Below, piece by piece: positions 50,622-64,000 of a stretch of 64,000 bases of DNA. Position 1 is the first letter of the stretch; the number at the start of each line of letters is the position of its first letter. Below the pieces are notes generated by a model. That model was given only the letters and a program-made list of their open reading frames with translations, did not search any database and was not told the origin of the DNA. Origin of the DNA: Stramonita haemastoma (Eukaryota; Mollusca; Gastropoda; Neogastropoda; Muricidae); contig CM060342.1 in assembly GCA_030674155.1 (NCBI GenBank), positions 24,471,709 to 24,535,708 of the forward strand, read 5' to 3'. The position numbers and the translations under genes are program-made.

Positions 50622-50887
50622 CCTCTGCCTACACCCTTGACTCAGTCCATGAGGTTTAATTTGACTGATGCCCCTGGCCCCGAGCTCTACACTTGGAAAT
50701 GTTCCCTTAGTAGAGATTTCACCTTTCCCTAGCTGTTCTTAAGCTTCATTGTTTGTGCAGTGTGTCAACAACAATCTTATGCTCACCGTACAACTTGTAT
50801 GGTACCATTTGTATGGCAGAAAATGTGTGATTAATTGTTTATACCCCTTTCAGTCACAGCACATCTTTCTTTGTGAAACTCTTTTTA

Positions 50888-51240
50888 GTTGCTATCTCTC
50901 TTGGGAAAGTGCACCACCAAAAGAGCAGTGCCACCCTTTTTTTTTCTCTTTCTCTTTCAAACACTATTCTATCTGTACGTGTAATTATGTCCCTGTAAGA
51001 GGCTTTTTTTCCCTACACAATTTTTCTGGAGTTAACTCTCTTGTTGCTGTAAGTTTTTTTTTTTTTATGTTATGTGCATGAAATGTGTTGCTGACAGGAC
51101 CTTGGTTTATTGTCTTGTCCAAAGGACTAGCATCCAGACCACCACTCAAAGTATAGTAAATGAAGGGAAAGGCTGGGGTTCGTATCAGACTTCTCACTTT
51201 GAGGATGGGTGCACTATACCTGTATACCACCAATCCACTT
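50888..51240 (-). mobile_element. SINE family C, uninterrupted copy, minus orientation
   Basis: It contains cttgggaaagtgcaccacca, aaagagcagtgccaccc, cttgttgctgtaag, then gacaggaccttggtttattg and tgtccaaaggactagcatcc. It ends with a minus-strand tRNA-like head (B-box-like region near ggggttcgtatcag). Order and length match 20485-21057 without its nested insertion. Confidence 0.7.
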
Positions 51241-52508
51241 AGGACTTTAGACAGCTCTATTGACAATCGACTGTATGGACCAGCTTTTTGGGGTATCAAC
51301 GTGTTTTTCAAATAATTTTTCTTAAAGCTCAGCTCTATACATAGATAGATTAAATATGCTAACCGAATTGGTGATTCCTTTTTTTTCTGTTTCCCTCATA
51401 AAACTAAAGTATACATGACACCTAGACATGCCAATTTTTCTGTAAGGGAATGCTCTTCATCATTCTAACCACTCTGAGATCTGCTGGCTAAATCGACAGC
51501 CAACATAAAATTAGCAGTTGATGAGAGTGATTTTAACTGATTTTGCAACCGATTTTTGGCTTATTTTCTTTGGTAAGTGTCTACACATTATGTTCTGTAT
51601 TGTAAAAAGACGGAATAAAGGTCCTGAAGAAATGAAACAAGTAAATTTACTATGCATAATCCCTGTGACCAGAAAAAGTGTTCTGTTTACATTGCTTTTA
51701 TATTTCAACATTCTGCAACAGATATTACAGCTTCTTATGGCTTTGGGGGTAGCACCATCAAATGAAAGAAATAAATTAAAAAAGAATTTTTTTCTTAATC
51801 CTAATAGGTTTTGACATGCTACATGAAGAAGGTGTGTCACAATTTGTCTTTCATCTGACCAACGGAATAGTCTAAATTTGGGTGTGTTCTGTACATGTTG
51901 GTAGCAACACAAACTTGAAAGCTGATGTTTGTTTTTACTTGCAAAATGGCTGGACGCATTACTGTTCAGTTTAAAAACATTCATCGTATAACACAAAATA
52001 CCGCAAGTCACATGAATTTTCTTAGTTAATCTCTTAAAAAATGGTCATGTTTTTTTGGAAGGAAGAGAGTTAACGGAGAACACCTATTGTTTGCGCAAGC
52101 TACAAAAAAAAAAAAAACAAACAGATTGCAGGAATTCAAAAGACTCAAGTGAACACCCACTTACCCTTGTTGGAAGGGGGAAAAAAAAACAACAAAAAAA
52201 TCCTCCACACAATATCTACCCCTATTCAGACAAAAAAAACAACTGCAAAACTTATCATCAGACACTTTCCTTTCTTTTTTCTTTTCAGCTCCGAATACTA
52301 TAAACCTCATTTCCAACATCTCAAAAGCTGCTTCTCAGTCCCAAAGGCTTGAAGTAAGAGACCCCCCCCCATCACTGGTATACTGCGTACACAATAATAC
52401 TGCTTTTGTCCCCCGTCTCATTTCCATGAATCGATAAAACAACTTTCCCCTGCATGTACACCATGTTGCACTTTGGAACCAGAGAAAGCACAAAGAAGAA
52501 AAAGGCAG

Positions 52509-52541
<33 letters not shown>

Positions 52542-53626
52542 CAGCATTACAGGTCGTGCAAGCCCATAAGAAGAAGTTACTGAAATACAAACCCAGTGCA
52601 TGTGCAGGAGCAGAAGACAGCCCCACAGGCTATTCCAAGAGGAAAAGAAGGAAGACGGAAGAACAAGAAAACAAAAGGAAAGGAAAAGATTGCACAAGAG
52701 GAGGAGGAGAGAGGATTCAAAGACTGCTCTAAAGAAGAATACAAAAAAAGCTGCTGATATACTATGTACAAGAAATAAACAAAAGGCCAGAAATACATAG
52801 TTAAAAGTTTTGAAAGAGAAGGTTCAGTTTTCTGTGCAAGAGTCAATATCGATATTTGCTGGTTAACAAAGTGACATGAAATAGAAGGCGGCTTTTGTTT
52901 TCAGCTTAGAAACACAACTAATCAAATAAAATAAAATAAATACACACATATATAATTATAAAATCATATACGTTATGCAGCAACACTACATAGATAATAC
53001 TGATATACAAGAAACACTCAAAACATCCACAGACCATGTCCCTATAGGATTTAAGTCTTTAAATATTTCTCCATCTACCTTCACTGCACACTTGCAAACT
53101 GATGTGAGTGGTTGGGGAGGGTGATATTGGCGAAGGTTTACGGCCAAACTCAATGAAAAACAACAAGATTAGTTTCTCTAATACGTTGTAAAACAAGAGT
53201 AACGCCGAGAGTTACTTTACTGAAAAATCCACACAAATGCCAGATTATACAAAAACCAAATTATTCACTATAAATAAATGCATAGGAAGCTGGGGCAGCA
53301 GAGCTGTAGTTCTACATTTGAAGGAGAACAAGCTTACAACGATCATCTTACATGGATATAGGAGAATCTGTACATTTTCACTTTGCTTTTACATTGATGT
53401 TGAGAACTGGATTCTTTTCCCTTTTTCATCCTGGTAGATTTTCATCTTGTTTCCGTTTATATTTCAGCTATCTTCCTTTCTTACCCTTTTACCATACGCT
53501 TAGATTTCTGCTATTTATGTCATTGAAGTTTTAAAAAAAATTGCTCGTTTCGCAGGTACTTGATAAAGAGCAATGATTTAATCATAAAATAATTGCCAGT
53601 CTGAAATTTACGTTGTATTTACAAAG

Positions 53627-53655
53627 ACGAGTGTGTGTGTGTGTGTGTGTGTTGT
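53627..53655. repeat. TG tract
   Basis: About 13 TG units, with a second short TG tract at 53704-53736. Confidence 0.9.
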
Positions 53656-55200
53656 TTCTTCAGTTTAACGTCCTTCCACTAAATAGTGATATCAGACAGG
53701 CAAGTGTGTGAGTGTGTGTGTGTGTGTGTGTGCGTGTGCATACATGTGTTTTCATGCATGCATATCATGTGTGTATATGAAAATGGTGAATACGATCCTA
53801 TCACCAATGATTGAGATGTCCAGATGTTAAACTTTTTATGATCTTTTCCACCCCTTTTAATTTTTACCTTCCCCCCCCAAAAAAAAAATAGTCTGCCAGA
53901 TTCTGACACAGTGACTCAACCACTGGTGTTTACAACACTTGTCCTGTTGCACATGGCTAACCTTACACCCATACTCCAATGCACTCCAAATTATGCAAAA
54001 ATTGAAAATAAAAAAATCCACTACAGCACAAAAGCAAAATAAAAGAAAACTAGTACCGAATAACAAAAGGATAAAGGGGGAAAAAAAAAGCTGCTGAAAG
54101 CAACCAAAGGAAAAAAAATTCGCGGAATACAACCATGGCAAAATGATCATGCAAATGCAAGTCAAATAAAGCAACCGTCACCTTAGGGGGGAGGGGGGAG
54201 GGGGGGAAGAACGAACGAGTTGAAAAAGTCTATGGGAACAGTCACCAGGTCACTACGGGTGGAAAGTAAAACAACAACACACTGCACCTGAATCCAGTAT
54301 CACAACAAAGTCTTGACACAGACACTCAAATATTCTGAAGCATAACCCTAAGTTATTTCAATTGAAAATATCAAACGTTTTGTTTTACAAAGTTACAGTT
54401 AGACTGCTTAAGGTTCTCTTAGTAAATGGATGGATTATGAGAGGTTTTTATAAACATTTTTAAAATATTTTTTTAAAGAAGTTGTTTGCAAAATCATTGT
54501 TTGAAAATAACTGGGGCAAAGTCGTAACACAAAAAAATCATCTGTATAATTTTTTTACAAGTTTACAAATATGCACATATATGATTGTACAACTGATTTT
54601 TTTTCCCCCTTCAAACAGATCTCTTCAAATTTTTTATTCAAACAATCTGAAATTCTAGTTTCAACAGTACCAAGCTTGCTACCTATACTTTGACTACTTT
54701 TTTCTTGTTGTTTTTCTTTTATAGGTAGGAAGAAAAAAACAACACCTCCCTTCTGCAGCAAACCAAGCAAGATCAACGCTCTTCTTCTCAGCATCTGGAA
54801 AGCTGACAGTCTACCAAAGCCAACATAAAAACAAAAGGTATCATGGTAAATGCTCATGCCAAAACTACAACAACTTTGCCTTTCTTTGCAAACTGCCTTT
54901 GTCTTCTTCTTCACCTTGTGTGATTTTTTTCAATCAAACACAAAATGTTTTGATGGATGAATTTTTGTTCTCTCTGTAGAACAGATGAATGAATTTTTTT
55001 GTTGTTGCAACGATTCTTTCTTTGTGTTTCAGAGGTTTCACCATATACAAACAGAGGTCTGCCAACCTTCACATTAACTTTGGGGATATGATTATATTCA
55101 ACATCTGCAGGAAACTGCTAGTTAAGAGCAATACAGAAAGCTACAGAAGTTACAGCATACGCAACATGTTCAGCTTACAATGCTTTGTAGTCTTTCTTTT

Positions 55201-55284
55201 CGTTCCTTGGTTCATCAATGGTGAGATTTTGCATATGCGACCATTTTTACCCGCCACATGGTAGGTGCATTCCAATTTCTGGGA
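55201..55284 (+). repeat. dispersed repeat family B lacking the left hairpin arm
   Basis: The sequence gttccttggttcatcaatgg, then tgagattttgcatatgcgac and tttttacccgccacatggta, ending gtgcattccaatttctggg. About 15 bases of the inverted-repeat start are missing. Confidence 0.65.
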
Positions 55285-56179
55285 GCTTAGCAGTCTGCAT
55301 GTGACAGTGAAGGAAGGCTATAGATCCCTCCATCTGATCTTTGAAATCCACAGACTACACAAAAACGACAAAGGAAATAACGGTCGAGCGCTGATTTCTC
55401 AATGCAATTTTTGGGCATGTTTTCTTTACATGGCTTCTCCTCAAATTGCATTTTTCTTTTTAAAACAATAGTAGGTTCTCCCTCTTGATCCAAAATGACA
55501 GCTAGGAAGCAAATAAAAAGAAAAGGACCTATTTGTGTTTTTTTACAGACTGATTGACTGAACTGAAAACGATAGAGAAAGTCATTGATAAAGTAATCGA
55601 GGTTTGACCACCAAGCCAAAAACAAAATACTATCTTATACAATTTTTTAAAAAAAGTAATAGTTTTGGTCATTTGTCTGCAATTGCAAAAGAGAAATAAA
55701 AATGACCAGAGCACAATGCAGTCTCAGTTGGGGGGTAGCGGGTGGAAATCCGCCTAAAACTGGAAGGGTTGGCAGATCTGCTGTATATGTGATTCTCTAC
55801 GTGTATGAAGCAAAAAAACACACCCCCCACCCAAAAAAAACAACCCCTGACGAACAAGAAACATTCCTGACCTATAATTTCTGCAAGATGTTGACGAGGA
55901 AGTCTAGGAATAATAAACAAAAGGTAAGAACATACCCTGTGAAATGGGGAGACTGCCGACTGACTGAGGCAGGGTAGATTTGCACCCTGATCATTTGTGG
56001 GGAGGTGACTGAGGCACGATGGGTCTATTCATAGAGTAGCATGGTGGAGGCTTCATTCCGGAGGACGTTGTACAAACACCATTCGCTACAGTGGTTAATT
56101 CACACCATGGGATTCCATTCCCCCCAAGCCTGGAGCAAGGGGTTAGCTTGGAGGAAAGGTGTGTCAGTATGTCACACAG

Positions 56180-56335
56180 TGTGTGTGTGTAAGAGTGTGT
56201 GTGCATACGTGCGAGTGTGTGCGTGTGTGTGAGAGCATCTGTGTGCATGTGTGTGAGCATCTGTGTGCATGTGTGAGCATGTATGTGCATATGCAAGCAT
56301 GTATCTGTGTACCTGTATGAATGTGTGCCTGTATA
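56180..56335. repeat. TG-rich stretch with gagcatctgtgtgcatgtgt units
   Basis: A degenerate TG-rich sequence with several copies of a tgtgagcat / ctgtgtgcatg unit of about 20-24 bp. Confidence 0.7.
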
Positions 56336-58243
56336 TATTCATATATTTAAACAGGATCCAAAGAGAAGCCAGAAGAGTGGAGAGTGAGTGAGTTGAGTGC
56401 TGCCTGCTGTGGTGTGTGCGTTAGTTGAGGGAATGAAAAAAAAAAAAGAGAAAAAAAAGAAAGAAAAAAGAGGAACAGTGGACTCCATGAACAATGCCCC
56501 TAGCAAGTCCAGAAGGGAAGGAAGAGTGAGGGGTAACCAGGTCAACAAACCACACCATGCAAGCTGTTGATCAATGTGACTGGTGATTTTATTTCTGTAC
56601 ACAATGGACATTCAACACAATCTTCTGCAGTCTCCTCTTGCCAATGCACTGTTCTCTCTTTCTTTGATCTACCTGATGATGATAATACACACACACATAC
56701 GCACAGTACATAACATACACTGTAAATGTCAAGAAGGCAAAAGTAACTGCAAGGAACAAGACAAAACTACCGTTATGAGCCAAAATGATGCACATCTCAC
56801 CTGCCACATTTAATTTTTTTTAAATTAACAGAACAAAAACAAACAACCACGCACACAGTGACTAAAAACAATGTATCAATGATAACAGCCAAAAAAAAAA
56901 AAAAAAAAGAAAGCACAAAAAGATACAATCACTAATATCATTTGACATTTATTTCCCCCTCCCCTCACCCCACCCCAAACTTGAACACAAGGAGGACTTC
57001 TAGGAAAAATACAGGAACCTAAACGAAGCTGTTATGCCATTCTTTTGTCCAGAACTTGTCACAACCAAGCCAGCAACACTGACCTCTCCCCCTATGAATT
57101 TAACATCCACTTGGACCTATCTTGCAGTTAGTGGCAATGGCAATGAAAACAGATGCCAAAAGAATGTGTGCTTAATTAATGAAAGTTATATCAATAATGC
57201 AACACCCATAAAGCTGAATTTTCACTTCAAACATTTCTCACAAATTCTGACGTGATGCCAAACGTAGAAGTCTTTAAATGTAAGCCAATTTAGTTTTCTT
57301 TAAAATAATTTTTACTTTAAAAGACAAACTTTACAAGTACAAACTGTTGGGTTTTTTTTTTAGTGAAGAAAGTGTGTGGACATCATCAAAACGAGCTTAT
57401 AGCAATTAGATATTTTCAACAAAAATAAACATCTCATTTCCCACCACCACCACACCACTGAAGGACCATTATTTTAAAACATAAAATTCTCTATATAATT
57501 AACCCCCCCCCCAAAAAAAAAAATGTCCACACATCTATACAAATTAAAACCAGAACAATGTCTACTTTTTTTTTTCTCTGTTTACAGACCAGGAAAACCC
57601 CCAAGTATTTCTGCCATTCAGCCACAAAATTTAAAGGAAAGAAAGGGGGGAAAAAAACAAACAAAAACATGAACACTGTTCTAATACAACTAAGACTGAA
57701 AACTACACAACACCTTTTCTTTTGGCATCTAAAGCAGTGCTTTCTAATGGTTATAAAAATGGAATTCAGAAATATGAAAAAGTATGAAATGGTTTTCAGT
57801 ACAAAAAAAAAAAGAACAGGAAGAATCGGAAGAAACAGAGAAATGTAACAAGACGCTGAAAGAGAGAGAAAAACGAAACAGATGCTGGAAGAAGAGAGAG
57901 TGAGAGAAAGAATCAGATGAAGGAAGAGAGAGATAAGAGGAAGAGAAATACAAGAAAGCGAAGCAGCAGGAAAGGACAGACCCAGAGTCCCAAGTGAACA
58001 ATGCTCCCAACAGATAAGCAGCCCATGAGGAGTCAAGACAGTGACAGAGACAGGAACAGAGGGGTGATACAATGCTGTATATATATAGAGAGAGAGATAC
58101 TCAGTTCAACCTTTGTGCACAAGATACACTTATGAAGAGAGAAAGAGCCATGAAGGAAAGATGTCAACATACAATAATTCATACACTATGCAAGTCACCA
58201 TACATACACATGAACATTAATAGATGAAGCTCAATGATGCGTA

Positions 58244-58244
<1 letters not shown>

Positions 58245-58301
<57 letters not shown>

Positions 58302-58311
58302 GTTGGTGTGT

Positions 58312-58401
<90 letters not shown>

Positions 58402-58402
58402 A
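58245..58402. repeat. GT microsatellite followed by GA microsatellite
   Basis: About 27 GT units, a 12-base spacer, then about 90 bases of GA units with three GAAGAG interruptions. Confidence 0.97.
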
Positions 58403-61400
58403 ATGCTACAATACTACAATAATCAAACAAAATGGAATGCAAACACTCTGAATAAATGCAGATGAAACATTGGCTCAAACAATAATCTAGCACTGCACAA
58501 CAGTTGACTACAGTTTCTAAAACAAAGAAAAAAAAACAACAACCCTTTTTTTTATAAGTTGGAAAGCCCAGACAAATCTTTTTTTTAAATCTTTTTTTTT
58601 ATTTTATTTAAAATTTTAATTTCAAATAAGATTACCAACTATCCATCACGATTTTCAAAGTATCCATCTGAATGACAACCGACTTGAAACATGTTCACTT
58701 ACGAAGACACACATGAAACAACGAGTCCAGTAAAAAAAAACCAAAAAAACAAAACAACAAAAACAAAAATCTGGGGGTTGAAAAGATGAGCAGAGTATTA
58801 AAAATGAGGAATGCACACGGACAGACAAGTGAGCAGAGGTACAGGTAAGAAGCAGCACCACCGCAACTGTGGACAGACAGACAGACAGACAAATCTACCC
58901 ATATGCCTGCAACATGGTCTATCATGCCAGGAGAAATATCACTGTGGACGTGTATTGCGGATTGTCCTCAATTCCCCTGCCTGTACACATGCTGTTATGT
59001 CTCATCACACTTTCTCTTAGTCTTCTCTGCCTACACACCGCCATGAAACAAATTACTATAAACCTCAAACATGACACCTTTCTTTTTCTTTTTTTAAAAA
59101 AGGGGATGAGAAGAATGAAATTTGCGGACATTTTTGATCTTATTGCTTGGTACCATTCCAATGATGTGCAAAATGATACCTATTTTCCAAGCCAGAAAAA
59201 TTCAAAGCATTTGCTCTTGATAGAGAGAGATGATGCACCCCAAGTCATCTAATGAGTAACTACAGGTTGAATCTTTCAGCTATGGAAAAGTAAGTATACC
59301 TTACACCATACAACAATGAAGAGTTTATGTATTTCATAAGCGAAAAACTCTGCGTCTGCATGAAATCCTCTCTTATGACAGATCATGATTTAAGTACCAA
59401 CTTTTCTTTAAGACTGCTAAAAGATCTTGCTAGGAAAATTGGATGATTCAGACTGACAGATAAGCTGGACCGTGATGACAGAAAAAAAAAAAGTCTGTTG
59501 GATGGGTTCAAAACTTAACTTTTACATTTACTTTATCCGAACACAAAAAGGACAGCGAAAAGGGGGCCGGGAGGAAAAAGATCACAATGGATATATCACA
59601 TCAGTTCCAAAAAACATGAGAACAGCTGATTATCTGACAGATTTTGGTGGTGTGACTATGCAGAATGTTGTTGCATACAAACACAAATTTTGCACATCGT
59701 GACAGCCAATGATTGCAAGACGAATTGACCCATGTATGACATGACACCACCCAACATTTTCTTTTGTCTTATCACAACACATACAACTCTCCTTCAATAC
59801 ATTAAAACATACAGCTTTTTGTCTTTTTTAAAAGAAAGAAAGAAAAAAAAAATCCGAACAAACCAACCAAAAACGAAAAAGCCTCACAGCCAATGGTAAA
59901 GAAGCTACATGATAATACACAATAACCAGTCTGAACAAGAAGTCACTTTTAAGAAAATAGTGAACATCAAATGGAAGAAACAAAATAACCCCGCTTCCAA
60001 TTTGAAAAGAAGAAAAAAAAATTAGTACACAATAAACTGAGTAACGTGAGTGAAAAACGTCCCAAAAGGGGGGCTTCAAAGGCCTGATGCAATACTGCCA
60101 GAGTTTGAAAAAAAAAAAAAAGACATCAGTGAAAAAGTCTGTACAGAACCTGCTAGGAGACTTTCCCTGCAGAAGACCTCAGCTACACAACTGCTTCCAT
60201 AACACCCTAGGAAACATACACCCTGTCCATATCTATAGAAACAACCGTAACCCTCTCAAAGAAGACCACCTCAATCGCTCATACTGTCAGAAGAAAAAGA
60301 AGATTCAGTTATTTTCATATTGGCAGCTTCACTTTTACAATGATCATTCAAGGGAACTTAGTTTGCTACTTTATTAATGCTGTCCTAAAAGTAGCTTCTG
60401 TTATCACTGAAATGGGAGTGCAGTATGCCCAAAGAAGAAAAAAAATCTTGGCCTGCATGCCCACGACTACTCTGTACACTAATCATAGCTTCTGTGCATG
60501 GATCCATAATTTTGTTTATATGCTACAACCATCCAATACTCTCCTCCCTTCCAAAACCCCCCCAACCCCACCCTAAAAAAAAACAAAACAAAAAACAAAC
60601 CCTACAAAAGCCCTGTCACAAAGTCTTTTACAACTTTTATCTTTGCTGATATTCCTGTGAATACATTCCAGATTACATGAAGTGTCCATATTACAGGTCA
60701 CCATGTAAGTATAATTTTAGTTATCTTTATAATGTTAGTATCATTCACAATTCTTCCCCTCAAATAAATATATCCCCATCTTTACTGTTTATAACATATG
60801 GTTTTTAAGCTGCACTTTCCCCCCTCTGCATTTGATAAGCTATACTTCGTTCTTATGATAATGACTCTTAGCAGGTTCTACAGAGACACATAGCCTTTAC
60901 TGTACCATACAGGCCAAAAAATAAAAAGAAGAAGAAAGAAAATATAAAAAAAAAGGAGGAAGAAACCAAACTTTGTAAAGCATAGTTTATCTCCGATACA
61001 CTTGGCTGGCCAATCTCATTCTCAAACACAAGGCATTGGAAACCACTCCACACTCATTTCATCAAACTCTGCTGGGTTAAAAAAAACAACCAAAAACAAA
61101 CACATTTCTCACATCATCACCGTCCCACACACCAAGACAAACGTGTTCATGCTAAGCATTCATCAACACCTGGCGTATTATATATATATAATTTAGTTTT
61201 GATAAGAAAGGACTTTCTTTAAAAAAACAACAAAAAAAACCCACACACAAAACAAAACCCTAAAACGACAAAACCAGCACACATTTTAAGCAACACTTTG
61301 CTGAGGTACTACTACTGAAAAGATGGACACTAAAAACCTCACACACACACACACGCACACACCAAACGGTTGTTGGCACACCAAAACGCAGTACACGATC

Positions 61401-62459
61401 CATAGAATAACACAGTGGAGATCTACCTCTAAAACAGCCGTCAAAAACAACTCTTGCCTCTGGGTTAATGACAACACCACACATACAAAAAAACCATCCA
61501 GGACTGAACAACTGCACGTCTTCTGCCCTGTTCCAGTGACGTTTTTTTTTCTCTTCTCTCTTCTCTCCAGCTATAGCAAAATAGTAACGTTTCTGCATGT
61601 CTTGATTTTTATGCTTTAAAAAAAAAAAAAGCATGCCTCGCACAGACATAAAGAGACTCTACATACAATAGTAAAGAACTTTTTTTTAAAAAGACAAAAA
61701 CGAAAGAACTGAGTTATTGGTGATGTGCAAGAGAGTCAGGGAAAACACAAAAATGGCAGGCAGTCAATGTCGACCTGACAGGAAGGGAAGAACCATTACT
61801 CCCCACTTTAGCCACCAAGGCCCTAACTCCTTCTCCACCTTTCTGTGGGGGATGGTGGACATTATCCCACCTGACCAGAGGCCCGCACAGGATGATTCAT
61901 TCCATGTACTATGTACAGTGAGTGGTTTGGTTATGCTTTGAACAGTCTCTACTCGCTCTCTCTCTCTCTACCCTGACGGCTGTCGTTTGTCGCTGAGGCA
62001 CTGCAGTCCAGCCAGCTGGCATTGCACACTCTAGTTCATTCAGCCCTAAGAAACTGGGACACACTCCCACCACCCCTACCCTACCCTACCCCCCACCCTA
62101 CCCTACCCCCTGTGTTTCAGTAGCATGTCACAATGACATAATAAAAATGACATCTTTCCAAGTATTTCGAGATTGGTTAAAAAAAAAAAATCGGCAGTAT
62201 ACAAAAAAAGAAGAAGGGAAAATGCTAATTTCAGTTCAATCCCTTTAAAAAAAAAAAAAAAAAAAAGAAAGAAGAAAAAAAAGAGAAAAAGAACCCCCCC
62301 AAAAATTGAGATCGCACAGAATACAACAGACGGTTTTCTGAACAGGTTGTTTCTGTCAGTCAAAGTCACCCCTTTAGCTGTCTATCATTGCAGTGCGTCG
62401 GTAACAAAACGTTTGGTAAAACATACATGAACAGACTAAAACATGAAGAGAAAACTGGG

Positions 62460-62466
<7 letters not shown>

Positions 62467-62502
<36 letters not shown>
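62467..62502 (-). repeat. 36-base G run (poly-C in SERCA mRNA sense) just after the SERCA stop
   Basis: An uninterrupted run of 36 G on the plus strand lies 78 bases downstream of the SERCA stop codon. In the mRNA it would be a poly-C tract near the start of the 3' UTR. Length is uncertain because homopolymers are hard to sequence. Confidence 0.85.
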
Positions 62503-62504
<2 letters not shown>

Positions 62505-62580
62505 GGGAGAGAGGAGTTTTGACAGGCAGAGGCTGCTACCGATCACACTAATTAAATAGGAAGGAGGGGGAGGACTACTA

Positions 62581-64000
<1,420 letters not shown>

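Larger units (their letters stand above)
33000..62580 (-). other. long stretch without supported exons downstream of the SERCA stop
   Basis: The plus strand is A-rich with many A runs, so the minus strand is T-rich. This mirrors the left part of the window and is what one would see if much of it were the 3' UTR or downstream transcribed DNA of the minus-strand SERCA gene. I found no exon with a splice acceptor, coding composition and recognisable peptide. It contains GA tracts (33488-33556, 40205-40287, 58313-58402), CA and TG tracts, a TA tract (45218-45295), minisatellites (41095-41222, 45316-45600, 49136-50621), a SINE (50888-51240) and scattered repeat fragments. How far the SERCA transcript reaches cannot be told from the sequence. 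Confidence 0.4.

Noticed and set aside
57491..58072. 193-codon minus-strand frame rich in Leu/Ser/Phe, possible membrane protein
   Set aside because: It crosses a long pyrimidine-rich stretch in the minus-strand sense. The apolar residues come from CT and TT composition, with no recognisable motif or splice context.
62040..62112. CCCTA-type repeats resembling telomeric DNA
   Set aside because: Only a few pentamer units with irregular C insertions are present. They are not the TTAGGG repeat of animals and lie inside the SERCA 3' flank.

Overview
The window looks like animal nuclear DNA, most likely from a mollusc and probably a gastropod. I see no bacterial gene organisation. It is AT-rich and holds dozens of long microsatellites, homopolymer runs, minisatellites and short tRNA-derived retroposons (SINEs). 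Only three short stretches look like true exons: high G/C at third codon positions, splice sites and a recognisable protein. The mollusc assignment rests on the style of the SINEs and on the invertebrate-type SERCA tail. It is an inference.

Left part (1-15100). A plus-strand gene ends here. Its terminal coding exon is 4214-4363, a Ser/Arg/Pro-rich basic tail after a clear splice acceptor, and its upstream intron fills 1-4213. Downstream, about 10 kb without recognisable exons is T-rich on the plus strand and may be a very long 3' UTR.

Middle part (15100-33000). This is a repeat-dense zone with several SINE families, some nested, and very long CT, GA, CA, TA and poly-G tracts. It holds one gene-like island, 28808-30063 (plus strand). 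An acceptor-like site, a Kozak-like ATG at 28971 and a strongly coding composition are present, but about five single-base frame breaks interrupt it. I do not recognise the protein. It is either a real gene damaged by assembly indels or a young pseudogene.

Right part (33000-64000). The last coding exon of a SERCA-type Ca2+ ATPase lies on the minus strand at 62581-62781, with intron to its right. The roughly 29 kb to its left is T-rich on the minus strand and has no exon I can support. The outer genes therefore point toward each other. Other notable features are a 20-unit 73-77 bp minisatellite (49136-50621), a 36-base G run just after the SERCA stop, and a repeat family carrying a TATA-box-like motif.

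I found no operon, CRISPR array, phage, toxin system or other new enzymatic system. The novelty here is in the repeats and in the broken gene island. Most open frames in the window are translations of simple repeats. Repeat boundaries and copy numbers were read by eye and are approximate.
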